A stretch of DNA of 64,000 bases from Cephalotus follicularis (GCA_001972305.1 BDDD01001677.1:1-64000); one strand, 5' to 3'. Shown: positions 1 through 11,522, numbered from the stretch's first letter. Made by a program: numbers and translations. The notes: generated from the sequence alone by a model not told the origin.

Positions 1-1
1 T

Positions 2-1264
2 GTTTTGTCAGAGGCACACAGTTCTCCATTTTCTATACATCCGGGTTCTACGAAAATGTATAGAGACTTGAAGAAGAACTTCTGGTGGAATGGAATGAAA
101 AGGGATGTAGCGGAGTATGTTGGGAAGTGTTTGATCTGTCAGCAAGTAAAGATTGAGCACCAACGTGCTAGTGGTTTGTTATAGCCTTTGGAAGTTCCAA
201 TATGGAAATGGGAGAGTATATTGATGCACTTCGTTACGGCTTTGCCAAGAACTTTCAGAAAGAATGATGCTATATGGGTAGTACTGGATCGATTGACTAA
301 ATCGGCTCACTTCTTGGCTATCCGAGAAGACTTTTCGGTGGATCATTTGGCTAAGGTGTTTCAGCAGGAGATAGTGAGACTACATGGGACTCCTGTATCC
401 ATTGTTTTGGATAGGGATCCTTGTTTCACTTAACGGTTTTGGAAAGGGTTTCAGAAAGCTTGGGCTACTAGGCTCAGTTACAGTACAGCTTTTCATCCAC
501 AGACAGATGGGCAGACTGAGAGAACCATCTAGACCTTAGAAGATATGTTGAGGTCTTGTGATTTGGAGTGGACTGGGAGCTGGGATGAGTATTTGAGCTT
601 GATGGAGTTTGCCTACAATAACAGTTGGCACGCTAGTATCGGTATGGCTCCGTTTGAAGCTCTGTATGGAAGGAAATATCTAGCTCTGACATGTTGGGAT
701 GAGGTTGGAAAGCGAGTTATCGAGGGACCCGAGCTAGTGCAGATCACTACGGAGAAAGTGGCAATAGCAAGGGAGAGATTGAAAGCGGCTCAATCTCGAT
801 AGAAAAGTTATGCCGATAGACATCGGAGGGTCTTAGAGTTCAAGGTGGGTGAACATGTGTTTTTGAAAGTTTCACCTTGGAAAGGAGTCCGACGTTTTGG
901 GCTGAAAGGAAAGTTGAGTCCGCGGTTTATCGGGCCTTTCGAAGTTTTGGAGAAGGTAGGCGCGGTTGCTTATCGGTTAGCTTTGCCTCCGCAGTTAGCA
1001 CATGTCCATAATGTGCTCCACGTATCTTTGCTGAGGGGTTATCAGTATCATCCCCTACATGTGGTTCACTATTCGTTGGACAGTATTCGGGAGGATCTAT
1101 CTTGTGACGAGGAGGCCGAGGCTATTTTGGATCGACAGGGACGGGTGAGACATAGCATGGCCGTTTCTTTTGTGAAAGTGCTGTGGAGGAATCATCCCGA
1201 ACGTGAGGCTACTTAGGAGCCCGAGGAGGATATTTGGGAGCGATATCCACACTTGTTTGTTTGA
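2..1264 (+). pseudogene. Ty3/gypsy (Tekay-like) integrase to chromodomain, broken
   Basis: This is the 3' part of a gypsy pol gene. One reading frame runs from the window edge to TGA at 1262 and is broken by stops at 182, 431, 530, 800 and 1214. In order it shows the end of the integrase zinc-binding domain (CLICQQVK near 129), the core domain (about 200-560, with FHPQTDG and the catalytic Glu in TERT), the GEHVFLKVSP C-terminal segment from about 848, and a chromodomain-like tail (SFVKVLWRNHPE, then ERYPHLF). The first catalytic Asp is lost: MHFV at 224-235 stands where the two related copies in this window read MDFV or LDFL. It ends 43 bp before a purine tract and LTR, as in an intact element. 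The upstream part lies outside the window. Non-functional; the family call is firm, the Tekay lineage likely. Confidence 0.93.
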
Positions 1265-1306
1265 GGTATGTTTATGTTTGTGATTTCGGGACGAAATCTT
1301 CTTTTT

Positions 1307-1317
1307 AGGGGGGTGGA
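1307..1317 (+). other. Polypurine tract of the left gypsy element
   Basis: The purine run AGGGGGGTGGA lies directly before the LTR that starts TGTAATACCC. It is the expected primer for plus-strand DNA synthesis and fixes the LTR start. Confidence 0.85.
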
Positions 1318-2461
1318 TGTAATACCCTGTCTATTCATAAATGTGCTTTACGGATTTTTATGTGTGTTCGGGCTTTTTAATTTTGTTTAATTTTAAAAGT
1401 CTGGTTGCCCTGTGTTTTGGGCTTATGTGATTTGGGCTGACTGATACCAGTCCAATTTTGGAAATGTTATGCTATGTTGGGTTTGGAGTTTTTATTTTAT
1501 TTAATCAAAATTTTAGTTTAATAAAACAATTCATTTCTATTTTATAAATCCTTTTAATTCATTCATTTATTTATTTATTTTAATTTATTTTCTTCCTTTT
1601 TCCTTTTCTTTCCTATTTTCTTCTTCTTTCCTATTCTTCTCCCTCCTTCACCCGAACTCTCTCCTCCCTCATTACTTCCACACGGCAAAAATCCATTCTT
1701 TCCTTTCTCTTTCCCTGGAAATCCTCTCTTCTTCCTTATGTGGGCAGATTTGGTCTTATAATTCCACTTAAAGAGTGATATTGCCTTTGTCATATGCTAT
1801 TCTCTCCTCTCTAGCAAGCAACTGCCGAAATTTTGCAAGCAAGAATCTGCCGTGTGCTTTGTACGTTTACGTCATTAACAATCAGGTTTGTGCCTTGTGA
1901 ACTCAGCCCTTGATTGTTCTGTTTTAGTTATACTTCTTTGGACAAGCTTTGAGTTTGTATATTCATTTTTCCTTCTCTTTTGTTTTGTTTCTGTGTTCAG
2001 CCTTGTGATCATGGGATTGTGGTGTTTCTCATACGTTTTCTGTGTTCTCTATACCATTACAGGTCAGTTAATTCGTTCCTTTCTGTAATGGTTTTACTGC
2101 AATGTTGTACTTTGAGTTTTATGCTCTTAATGTCCTTTGGTTTTGATCTCCTGTATAATTATATGTTCTGTCATGGTATTAGTAGGTTGTCAGCATGTTT
2201 TGTGTACCATTACTTGTCACAAACTGGTTTTATAACATCTGTAAATGATTATGGACAGAGTCTGGACATATGAGTATGCATATCTTCTTGTTTTCTCCAA
2301 CAGCTCAGCCACTGTCAAATGTTTTCTATGTCAATTCTGTGTTTTTATGTCACCTAAATGCCATATTATGTCATATATTTATGTCCTTATGCTTCTGGTT
2401 CAGTGTAGTAATCATTTAGACCATTCTCTGCATCAAATCCTCAAGTTTCCTACTATTCTGT

Positions 2462-2682
2462 TGTCCAGAACAGTCGGCTGTTCCTGTGAACAGTCAGTTG
2501 GATTGGATGAACAGTCGACTGCCATAAGAACACGGTCTACTGTCTTAGGTTGAGTAGTCAACTGGATCTATGAACCAGTTGACTGTCTGCATGCTGGTCT
2601 GAGTAGTCGACTGGCCCTTGTGATTAGTCGACTGCCAAGCTTCCCCAGTCGGCTGGTGCTCTGTATTAGTCGATTGTTTTGC
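2462..2682. repeat. Cluster of AGTCGACT-type palindromic motifs
   Basis: About ten copies or variants of the 8-bp palindrome AGTCGACT (AGTCGGCT, AGTCAACT, AGTTGACT, AGTCAGTT, AGTCGATT) are spaced irregularly, mostly 12-30 bp apart, with unrelated sequence between them. The same motif forms clusters in the LTRs of the Tekay element at 29184-39197. Confidence 0.85.
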
Positions 2683-3378
2683 CCAGAAATGTACTGTTTT
2701 CAACTGTTTTGTTTTGTTTGATCCTCGAATCGATCCGAGTCTTTTCCAAACACTGTTAAGAGTCTGTTTAATGTTTCTAATGTGTCTTAGACTCTTATAT
2801 GTATGATTTTGGTGTGTTTTAGATTGATTATGCCTCAAGTGTAATTTGTTTGAATCGTCTACCCGTAAGTACTTTGTGAGCGCATAAGGTACGAATACTT
2901 CGTTCCTTGATACACTCTTATGGCCTTATCAAATAAAATCAGTTTTGCTTTATGCTATGCTTCTTCGTTTATGAAATTGATAATGTTTTATGGTTTTGAC
3001 ATGTTTCAAAATTAAAGTTAGTTTGACATTTTAAAATGATTCCAACTTTATACATATGATATGAAATGATACGATATGTTATGCAATGTATGTTATGATA
3101 CCGTTGTGAGTGGTTTCCGAATATGTTATGTGAAAGCATATTTTATATGGTTTTAAAATTGATTTCGATAAATCAATGTTTTTGAAATGACTGAATACTG
3201 AGTATTGTACCCACCTATGGGGCGTACCATAGGCACGTCGTGGGCCTAGCACGGGGACGTGACACTTCCGTAGCGGTGTGATTAGACTATGACATCTCTG
3301 AGTGTATGAATAAATCCCATGAGGTGGATTTATGGATCCCCTATGTATGATAGAGGCATATGAATCGATTCTAGTTTA

Positions 3379-3426
3379 TGTGATCTGAGGTGTGATCAGA
3401 TATGTGATCCGAGGTGTGATCAGATA
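3379..3426 (+). repeat. 24-bp direct repeat, two copies
   Basis: TGTGATCTGAGGTGTG followed by ATCAGATA is repeated back to back with one change (CTG to CCG). It lies inside the LTR; no function is evident. Confidence 0.8.
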
Positions 3427-4112
3427 TGTGTTATGTAAGAATTGACTTGTGTAGTGTCGTACACTTCAATTCTAGTGGGCATGTGGAATTAGCGCCTCCC
3501 TTGCCAAATTTATGTTATGTGATATGTATGTGGCTTAGTATAATCTATGATTTGTAAATGATTTTATGAAATGTTTCGTAAATGTTTCGAAGGATATGAA
3601 ATTGGTATTTGAATATGATTTAACTGATTTAACTGTTTAAGATTTCCATTACGAAGTTTATTAAAATATTATTGTTTTTAAATTATCGTTTACTGTTTTT
3701 ATTTCCCTTATCCGTACTGAGGTTTGCTCAGCCGTGTTTTTGTTTCCATGCGGCAGGTTATCGGGGGCAGCGGGGGAATGTGTGAAAGAGAGATGACCAC
3801 CATATGTGTTTGGATCCCTAGGAGTGTGATCCCTATGTTATGTCTAGCGGTCATAAACACTGATAATTATGTTATTATGTTTTAAATTTGGAACCTGGAT
3901 ATGTTTAAGTATTTCCGAAAACGATTATTTGTTAAGTTTTTAATGTTTTCATTTATGATAAGACCGCCACGTTTTCGGCTAATAAAGTAATGATTTGATT
4001 AGTAATGTTATGAATGTTATGTTCAGAGAAGTAATGTTATGTTATGATATGTTTTGAAAAGTTCTGTATGTTATGACCCGTAACGACTCCCGCCATCCGG
4101 GGGTGTTACAGA

Positions 4113-4126
4113 TTTTGGTATCAGAG
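4113..4126 (+). other. Primer-binding site (initiator tRNA-Met type)
   Basis: TTTTGGTATCAGAG begins 3 bp after the LTR end at 4110. It matches the complement of the plant initiator tRNA-Met 3' end used by most plant LTR elements. Its presence here shows that the LTR at 1318-4110 also served as a 5' LTR. Confidence 0.9.
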
Positions 4127-4278
4127 ATTTAGGTTTTGTTTCCTTAGAAGACCTAACTAGGTTTGACCTGTGAGATTAGGTAGACACTGGGTTAGGCTGT
4201 TTCGGTTTTGATTTTATGATATGTTTCTGCTTTGGTTTTGTTCCTTGTGATGTTTTATGTTTTGGGTGCCTTTCGTAG

Positions 4279-5524
4279 ATGGCACGTACAAGGAACGCTG
4301 CTCGAAGGACTACACCCGCTGAGGCTTAAGAAGTCAGAAATGAGCCTACCATGGAGGAATTGGTACGTCAGGCAGTCGCTCAAGAGGTACGACGCGTGTT
4401 GGGTGAACATAATCAGAATCAGGGCCGTAGGGAGCCGGTTATTGCTGAGGATGCTCCAGTTGATGTTCAGTTGGGAAGAGAAGCTGGGGGCAGGACTAAC
4501 ACGTCCACTTATATCTGGCTTGAGCGGTTCCAGAAGTAGAGACCGCAGTCTTTTAGCTCAGCCATGACTCCTGTGGAGGCTGAGCATTGGATTGCTCATA
4601 TGGATAGGATCTTCGATGTGCTTGGTTGCAGTGATGAACAGAAGATTAAGTTAGCTGTGTATAAGCTTAAGGGTGATGCTCAGAAATGGTGGAAAGCTGT
4701 GGTTTTGGCTAAGGGTGGCATTTATGCGGAAGCTTTGACCTGGTCCAAGTTTTGCGAAGTCTTTTATCAGCAGTACTTTCTCACTGCTGATAAGGAGGCT
4801 TACGCCAGAGAGTTTATCAATACCAGACAGAAGGATGGAGAGACGGTCGCAGAGTTTCTAGCACGTTTCACTAGGCTTGCTGGGTCTGCGGCGGGGACAG
4901 CATTGGAGCAGGCAGAAAAGTTTAAGTGGAAATTTCATTATCAGTTCCGGGGTAAACTGATCAACACCAGGTTTGCTGATGTTTCAGAAGTGGCAAATGC
5001 GGCAAAGAACATAGAGCTGGAAAGGTTAGATTTTCAGCCAGCTCGTCAGGAGAGTGACAGAAAGAGAAACAGAGGAGATTCTCAAGGGCAAGGTTTTGGA
5101 CAGAATTACAAGAATAGAAATGGCAAGTGTTGTAAGAGAAATGATAACCGGGGACACCAACAGCCCGGTAATGATCAGAGGCAGACTCAGGGAGCTGCGG
5201 ATGTCCAGATTTCCAAGTGTGATGTGTGTGGTAGACAGCATCCGGTGGGAGTGTGCTACAAGGCTATCGGGGCCTGTTTTGTTTATGGACAGAAAGGGCA
5301 TTTCGTGAAAGATTGTCCTGACCCTCGTGCAAAGGAAAGGAAGGGAAACAATGCAGATCATGGACAGCGTAACGTGGGAGTTCGTGTCTTCGCTATCATG
5401 ACTCAGCAGGCTGCTAATGCACCAGGTACTATTTCGGGCTTTATTTATGTTTGTAACCGTAGGGCTTATGTTTTGTATGATGCTGGATCGACCCACTCTG
5501 TTGTAGCGAGGTCTTTTTTTTTTG
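4279..5524 (+). pseudogene. Ty3/gypsy gag plus start of protease, truncated
   Basis: Gag packages the element RNA. The start is the ATG at 4279, about 170 bp after the primer-binding site, giving MARTRNAARR. The frame is broken by stops at 4327 and 4537 and then stays open. It holds the gag core (about 4564-5050; WIAHMDRIF, WWKAV, YAREF), a basic linker, and two Cys/His clusters: CDVCGRQHPVGVC, and CFVYGQKGHFVKDC, where Tyr replaces the expected second Cys. The protease begins with DAGSTHS at about 5479-5499 and is cut within the next 10 residues. The rest of protease, reverse transcriptase and most of RNase H are missing. What follows is an unrelated LTR scrap and then the pol of a different element. 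Confidence 0.92.
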
Positions 5525-5606
5525 GCACCTTGAACTATTTGCCAATTTACACAATAGCAATCATTTTCCATAATTAATATCTTACATGGAAATTTGGGTT
5601 ATTACA
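5525..5606 (-). repeat. 82-bp terminal scrap of a minus-oriented gypsy LTR
   Basis: The sequence from CACCTTGAAC to GGTTATTACA closely matches the right end of the solo LTR at 21657-24281 (from CCCTTGAACC to GGTCATTACA), so it is the 5' tip of the same LTR family in minus orientation. It joins the gag of one gypsy element to the RNase H of another. A likely history is insertion into the RNase H of the second element, followed by a deletion that removed everything back to the first element's gag. Confidence 0.85.
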
Positions 5607-5607
5607 G

Positions 5608-7354
5608 ATTGCATATGCATCGAGGAAGATCAAACCACACGAAGAAAGCTACCCAGTGCATGACTTGGAGTTGGCGGCCATTGTCTTTGCTCTTGGAAAA
5701 TGGTGGCACTACCTTTATGGGACCAAGTTCATAGTTTTCACTCATCATAAGAGTTTGAGATATCTCTTTTCACATAAGGAATTGAACATGAGACAGAGAA
5801 GGTGGTTTGAGCTACTTAATGATTATGATTGTGATATTGAATATTATCCGAGAAAAGCGAATGTTATTGTAGATGCATTGAGTCGCAAGCTGTCTTGTAT
5901 GACTCTTTCCCATATACATGTGCAACCTGCATTGCTTGATAGTATTAGAGATGCTCAGATAGTGGATATTGAATTGCAGAAAGTGGCTACTGCTATTGAT
6001 GAGGGATTGAAACCCGATTTCTCTCTATCCATAAATGGATTATTGAGATACAGGAATAGAATTTGCATTCCAGCCGATAGCGAGTTGAAGGAAGAGCTTC
6101 TTTCTCAAGCCATTAATTTTCGTTTCTCTGTTCATCCAGGGAGTATGAAGATGTACCATGACTTGAAACTTAGTTATTGGTGGACTGGCATGAAGAGAGA
6201 GATCGCAGAGTTTGTATCGAGATGCCTTACTTGTCAGCAAGTAAAGGCAGAGCACCAGAGACCGGCAGGCTTGCTTCACCCTTTGCTCATTCCTGAGTGG
6301 AAATGGGAGCACATTACACTGGATTTCTTGTCCGGGTTACCTCTGACTCGTGACAGACACGATGGTATATGGGTTCTTGTCAACCGGCTCACAAAGTCGG
6401 CCCACTTTCGACCGATTCGGATGACTTACTCTAGAGAAAAGTTGTCCAGATTATTCTAGAAAGAGATTGTTAAAGAAAATGGTGCTCCTGTCAGCATTGT
6501 TTCAGATCGAGACTCTCACTTTACTTCCAGTTTGGAGGAAGGTACAGGTAGCTATGGGTACCGAATTGAGTTTCAGCACTGCTTTTCATCCCCAAACAGA
6601 TGGTTTGTTCGAAAGGACCGTTCAGATATTGGAGGACATGCTTCGTTCATGCGTTCTCGACTTTGGAGGTAATTGGGATGACTACTTACATTTGATTGAG
6701 TTCTCGTATAACAATAGTTACCACGAGAGCATACAGATGGCTCCTTATGAAGCCCTATATGGTAGGAAGTGCTGATCGCCAGTTTGTTGGGATAAGGTCG
6801 GTGAAAGGAGCATTTTAGGGCTAGAGATTGTACAGATTAACATAGAGAAAGTGAAATTGATTAAAGACCGATTGATTGTTGCACAGAATAGACAGAAAAG
6901 CTATGCTGATGTTCATCGCAGAGGGTTGGATTTTGGTGTTGGTGACCATGTCTTCCTCAAAGTGTCACCCACTAAAGGAGTCATGAGATTCGGGAAGAAA
7001 GGGAAGCTTTCTCCTCATTTTATTGGACCTTTTGAGGTATTGGATCGGATTGGAGGACTTGCTTATAGGCTTGCCTTGCCTCCAGCATTGGTGGGGGTTC
7101 ATGATGTGTTCCATGTTTCTCAATTGAGGAGATATGTTCGAGATCCTTCGCACATCATTGAGTACAGTCAGATTCAGTTGGAGCCTGACTTATCGTTTAT
7201 CGAGACTCTTATACAGATTGTTGACAAACAGATCAGAGTTTTGAGGAACAAGACCATTCCTTTTGTCAGTGTTCTATAGCAATATCATGGTTCTATGGAG
7301 CACACCTGGGAGTGCGAGGGCGATATGAGAGAGACATATCCCTTCCTATTTGAC
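5608..7354 (+). pseudogene. Ty3/gypsy (Tekay-like) RNase H, integrase and chromodomain, broken
   Basis: The frame begins abruptly inside RNase H ([21 protein letters not shown]) because of the LTR scrap before it. RNase H runs to about 5890 ([11 protein letters not shown]). The integrase has the H-H-C-C domain ([19 protein letters not shown]), a core with all three catalytic acids visible (LDFLSG, VSDRD, then FHPQTDG with FERT), and a C-terminal GDHVFLKVSP segment. A chromodomain-like tail ends at TGA 7352. Breaks are stops at 6457, 6773 and 7277 and one frameshift near 6526. Its own purine tract and LTR follow in order. This is a different copy from the gag at 4279-5524, since their LTRs are unrelated (TGTAATACCC versus TGTGAAGACC). 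Confidence 0.93.
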
Positions 7355-7397
7355 TGATTGATCGATTGACTGGTGAATATGGGGACTAGATTCTTTT

Positions 7398-7410
7398 AAG
7401 GAGGGGAGAG
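7398..7410 (+). other. Polypurine tract
   Basis: AAGGAGGGGAGAG lies directly before the LTR start TGTGAAGACC. Confidence 0.85.
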
Positions 7411-7577
7411 TGTGAAGACCCAAATTCCCTTTTGTACTGTTCATGCATACTGTATCGTATTGGACCGTATTGAATTGTATTGAATTGGGGTATTCCTATA
7501 CCTATTGTTATTGTATTGGTTAAATGCATGTATAGTCGGGATTTTGGGCTGAGTTTCGGAGAGTTGGTCGAATTGAC

Positions 7578-7584
7578 TATATAA
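7578..7584 (+). promoter_or_regulatory. TATA box of the LTR promoter
   Basis: TATATAA in the U3 part of the LTR, about 170 bp from its start, is followed after 20-30 bp by the pyrimidine-rich sequence usual around plant LTR transcription starts. The related solo LTR (27920-40453) has a damaged version (TATGTAA on its sense strand). Confidence 0.6.
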
Positions 7585-8105
7585 GTCAATTTCTCACTCT
7601 CATTTTCTCATTTCACTCATTCTTCTCCCTCTCTCTATCCTTCTCCTAGCTCTCTTTCTCTCTCTCTCCCCAAGCCGGTAGCCTCCTCCTCCATAGCAGC
7701 TCCGGATTGCATCTCAAACAGTAAACAACAATTGAAGTCTCACCTTTCCTTGGTTGGAGCAAGATTGCAGTGGATTCTTCAAGTTCCCAACAGATTGATT
7801 GATTGGAAGCTCAACTTTTGAAGCTTTGTTAAAGGTAGGACTTCCCTACTTGAATTGCCTATTGCTTAAATGCATGATTGGTTGAGTGATTGATTGATTG
7901 AATTGAAATGAATTGTGAAACAAGGGTTTTCATTAATTTTCCTTGCTCTAATGGATCTAGGGAGATTGAAACTGAATTTTGAAGGTTTTAACAAGTTTTT
8001 CTAACTCTAAATGATTGATTTTAAACCATGGTCTTCAAAGAATGGCTTTAAATTATATTTTGACTTGAAATTTGCTGGTTTTCTGCAGAAATTCGGCCAT
8101 TCCCA

Positions 8106-8463
8106 GCAAAGACATCGATCCCCTTGCACATGGACATCGATGTCTTTCGCTTTGGGATGCAACCTCCTTGATTTCATAGCAAAGACATCGATGTCTTTGA
8201 AAGACATCGACATCTTTGCCATGAGATGTCTTTTCCCAGAAAAGGCATCGATGCGGGATATTGATGCGCATTCCTAGGTCATTTTTATTGAAACGCGTCG
8301 ACGTCCTTGTCCAACGACATCGACGACTTTAGCCAACTGAGAAAGACATCGATGTCTTTCAAAGATATCGATTTCTTTCAAAGACATCGACGTCCTTCAA
8401 TCATTTTCAAAGGCATGACCTTATACGCATCGAAGTCTTTTGCCAAGGACATCGATGCCTTTC
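8106..8463. repeat. Cluster of ACATCGATGT-type palindromic motifs
   Basis: At least twelve copies or variants of an AAGACATCGATGTCTT palindrome occur in 360 bp. One is a perfect 18-bp palindrome, AAAGACATCGATGTCTTT (8181-8198). Variants include GACATCGACATC, GACATCGACGTC, GCATCGATGC and GCGTCGACGTCC. Spacing is irregular. Closely similar clusters lie in the related solo LTR (39425-39745) and, more surprisingly, in an unrelated copia LTR (54464-54890). Confidence 0.9.
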
Positions 8464-9641
8464 AGGCTGAATGGAGTTTTTAACTATTTAAAGTTGGTTT
8501 TCAACTTCTTTTCACATTGCCCCTTGACTGGAGCCACTTGAGGTGTTCAAGTGTTTGAAAACGGTTTTAATGATTGTACTGACCGATTGATTGCTTGAGT
8601 CATGAGTGATGTGCGTCTAAGTCAGTAAGTTGGACGCACATTCCCAACCCTCCATTAGATACCATGAGTCATTGACTTTGCTTATTGACATTGTAATGAT
8701 ATTGTACTGACATGATTGATTGTATTGTATGAATCCTATAGAGCGACCTGATGATTCGTGTCGGCATGTTAGGTTGTTGACTTTGTCCACCTATTTCATC
8801 GATCGTTTCATTTACTGCATTGTATTAACCCGCTGACGAGCGGTACCGATTGATTAATAATTGATGCTTCCTTGAGGGTAGCTCCCTAACGGTATCAGTA
8901 GCTTCCTCGGTTGTAGCTCATCGACATTGTATTGACCCAGCGATAGGCTGGAAGATCTATGAGTCCCAGACCTGATCAATCTGGGAACCGTATATGAATC
9001 TCCCACCTTTTTCGAAGGACTACCTTCCGTGGGATTGATCAATTCTATTGATTGACATTGTAACCACTGAGTGTCTGCCATTGATTGATTGTTATAGATC
9101 CTATCCGTATGCTCTGTTATGGGCCATTGTAATACGGGTAGTGTGATCGACAACTGTACATATGCATTTGCCATGTCATGCATTGATATTGTACACCGCA
9201 CATTGTTATTGCATAGATTGTCACCGATATTGCACATTGTACATGCATACATGCTGCACGAGGTTTCTGCTTAGCCAGTGTGGCTAACCCTATCCTTCGT
9301 GGTGGGGCTGTGTTGTACCTTTGTGTGCGGCATAGGTAGGGCAGCAGGTAGCAGCGGACCGAAGGATTGAAGATTCCTTCAACCGAGGGGTTCGTCTGGA
9401 TCTGACAGAGTTAGCAGTAGTACTGTATTGAAGAGTTGATAAACATATTGCAAAAGATTGATATTGTAAAGGATTGTATTGTAATGTAAAGATGGATTGT
9501 TGTATTGTATCTTCCGCTTAATGATGTGTATTGCAAAGGTTTAAGTTTTTCCGTATTTTTATACTGCTAGTCCCGACCATTGTATTGTTATTGGATTGAG
9601 AGTAATGCCACGTGTCCACCCTGCGGGCACAGGGTGTTACA

Positions 9642-10987
9642 ATTGATTTTGGGGTTTTTGTGTGTAACCCTGATACCAATTTAAGGAGTGATCTATGTTA
9701 GGGTTAGCGAAACCCTAGCTCCATCCGAACCCCTATGCTTGGGAAATTTGTTTGGTTCAATTGAAACCGTAATTATTGATCCTTCGGTATAATGGGACAA
9801 TTAGTGATTGGGCATTTCACGCTTCCGCATTTCAAATGAAAAGAAATTTTTTTGTTTTTCACCATGTGCACTAAATGTCCCACTGTGAATAGAGCCTTTC
9901 CAACAACCACTCAACGAGAACTGCGGAAGGCCACATCGGGTAACTACCTTGTGTCCTTGGCGTTATGACTTAATATGAAAATTTTGAGGAATTTGGGTCT
10001 CATATTTTAAACTTAGCCAAGTCATTAATTAATTCATTGGTTTCATTAGCCAATTCCAATTAATTATGATTTTGCATGCATGACGTGTTTGGACCATCCA
10101 TCTTATGCACCCTATGTCCAACATAAAAAAAAATAAAATGGCTAGGCTAGGGACTAAAACTATACGTGATCCACACGAGCCAATGTGATCACTAGGTCTC
10201 CTAGGTGAACTATTTAATTCTACTTTATTATATATTGCACCATGCATTCATGGCCTTCATTTGGTCTTTCCACTTCCTTCAATCTCCTTTGATTACCGTC
10301 CTTTGATTACAAACTTTAAATAAATAAAAAATTGAATAAAATACAATTGAGTTAAAGAAGAGAATACAAATTTCAAGGACAAGAGAATTATATCCCTTAG
10401 AGGATTATAAATAAGGAATTATTGTGCATGCATGCAACCTTATTGCAAACAAAATAAAATTAATAAAGCAAATTAAACATCCACAAAAGAAACTGAAAAC
10501 TAGGTCAAGTCCCACAACCTATCATCATGCATAAGACATCCAAAAATTATATCTACTATACATTTTGAATAAACACAAACAATTTCCATTTTTGATGGCT
10601 AATTGAATAAATTTTGATAGATGTGACAAAAAATAGTATAACTCCCACTGGATTAATTAAAATCTATCATTCCCTAGGATTAAAAAACTTTTAGTTCCAA
10701 ACTTTTAATAATTCTATGCTAAGCGGCGATAGTTTTGCCATAAGCGTCGGCGGTTATACGCTAAGCGTCAACCCTTCAATCGGCATTTTGTGTAACTTTC
10801 CTCGCTTTAAGCAAACCATCGAAGTTTAAACCCTTAAGTTCCAACAGTTCTAATAAACCATTAATGATCAATGTTTCTACCAGTGCTTAACTTCAGGGCT
10901 TAGTCTAACTGTCGACGGTTAGACAACAACAGAATGACACTATGCCAAAATAGCCACTAAATCCATTCCAAACAGCCACATAAAATC
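9642..10987 (-). mobile_element. Reversed remnant of a Ty1/copia 5' leader
   Basis: No coding region is visible. Read on the minus strand, 10250-9900 matches the leader of the copia element at about 57240-57600 in order: GGCCATGAATGCATGG, ATTAATTGGAATTGGCTAAT, then GGCCTTCCGCAG with CGTTGAG. A TCGA-type palindrome cluster (10715-10925) lies upstream of these, as it does in that leader (56620-56820). A TTGGTATCAGG near 9689-9699 (minus strand) resembles a primer-binding site but lies on the wrong side to belong to this leader. The part at 9642-9890 could be host or element sequence; I could not assign it. Confidence 0.6.
10715..10925. repeat. Degenerate AGCGTCGACGCT-type motif cluster
   Basis: Motifs such as AGCGGCGATAG, AAGCGTCGGCGG, TAAGCGTCAACCC, CATCGAAG and CTGTCGACGGTTAG are scattered over 210 bp, matching the AAAGCGTCGACGCTTT family of the nearby copia LTRs but more decayed. 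Confidence 0.6.
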
Positions 10988-11522
10988 TGAAAATCCTATA
11001 TGACAACCTTAAAGATATGGGGTTTGAGGAAAAGAAAAATTAAACTATGAAAATTAAACAAGCATTCAAGAATAAATTAAAGAAAATAAGTAAAGAGAGA
11101 TAGAGTTAGAGAGATTGCAAGCACGGTATATAGTGGTTCGGCTAACTCTTGCCTACGCCCACTTTTCCCAAGGACCTCCTTGAGATTCCACTAGACACTT
11201 TCTAGTACACTTTGATTTTGGGTTACGGGTGCAAATCCAAGAAACACCTTACAAGCAAGGGTTCACTCCCCTTTAATAATCCTACTAAGAGTTCACTCCT
11301 CTGGATTATCTCACTTAGGGTTCACTCCCTTATTACAATGAAAGGTTATTTTGTGTTTGATGACTTGATATAACCTCTACAAGGTTTGATATGAAAATGA
11401 TAAAGTACTTCACACAAGATTTGAAGTGGATTTGAAAGTTGTAGTTTTACACTTGATGCTTCTTCTCTCTTCTTGTTGAAGTTGTTCTTGTTGTCCTCTT
11501 TTGATCTTGATTCTTGGCCTCC

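Larger units (their letters stand above)
1318..4110 (+). repeat. Long LTR of the left gypsy element, with internal sequence on both sides
   Basis: It starts TGTAATACCC after a purine tract and ends GGGTGTTACA, with a primer-binding site beginning 3 bp later, so both ends are fixed. At 2793 bp it is long even for Tekay-type elements. It carries a TATAAAT at 1543-1549 followed by a pyrimidine-rich stretch, a cluster of AGTCGACT-type palindromes (2462-2682), and a 24-bp direct repeat at 3379-3426. It acts as the 3' LTR of the pol fragment to its left and as the 5' LTR of the gag to its right, which points to LTR-LTR recombination between tandem copies. The ORFs inside it (1888-2553 and others) have no recognisable domains. 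Confidence 0.87.
7411..9641 (+). repeat. 3' LTR of the second gypsy element
   Basis: It runs from TGTGAAGACC to GGTGTTACA, 2231 bp. Its left end is fixed by the purine tract and its right end by similarity to the solo LTR at 27920-40453, which carries the same family in the opposite direction (both share ATGCCACGTGTCCA near the 3' end). It has a TATATAA box at 7578 followed by a CT-rich stretch (7600-7680), a dense cluster of ACATCGATGT palindromes (8106-8463), and many short TGATTGATTG and ATTGTATTG repeats. The 5' LTR is not in the window, so no target duplication can be tested. Confidence 0.88.

Noticed and set aside
1888..2553. Overlapping plus-strand ORFs
   Set aside because: They lie inside an LTR, are rich in Cys, Phe and Leu from T-rich sequence, and show no domain or conserved start context.
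5026..5571. 181-codon minus-strand ORF
   Set aside because: Antisense shadow of the gypsy gag, with no domain.
8007..8277. ORFs on both strands over the palindrome cluster
   Set aside because: Palindromic repeats give similar frames on both strands; the peptides (DIDVF, KDIDV) only mirror the motif.
9689..9699. A primer-binding site of a further element
   Set aside because: TTGGTATCAGG is there on the minus strand, but no LTR end borders it and it lies downstream of the leader it would have to precede.
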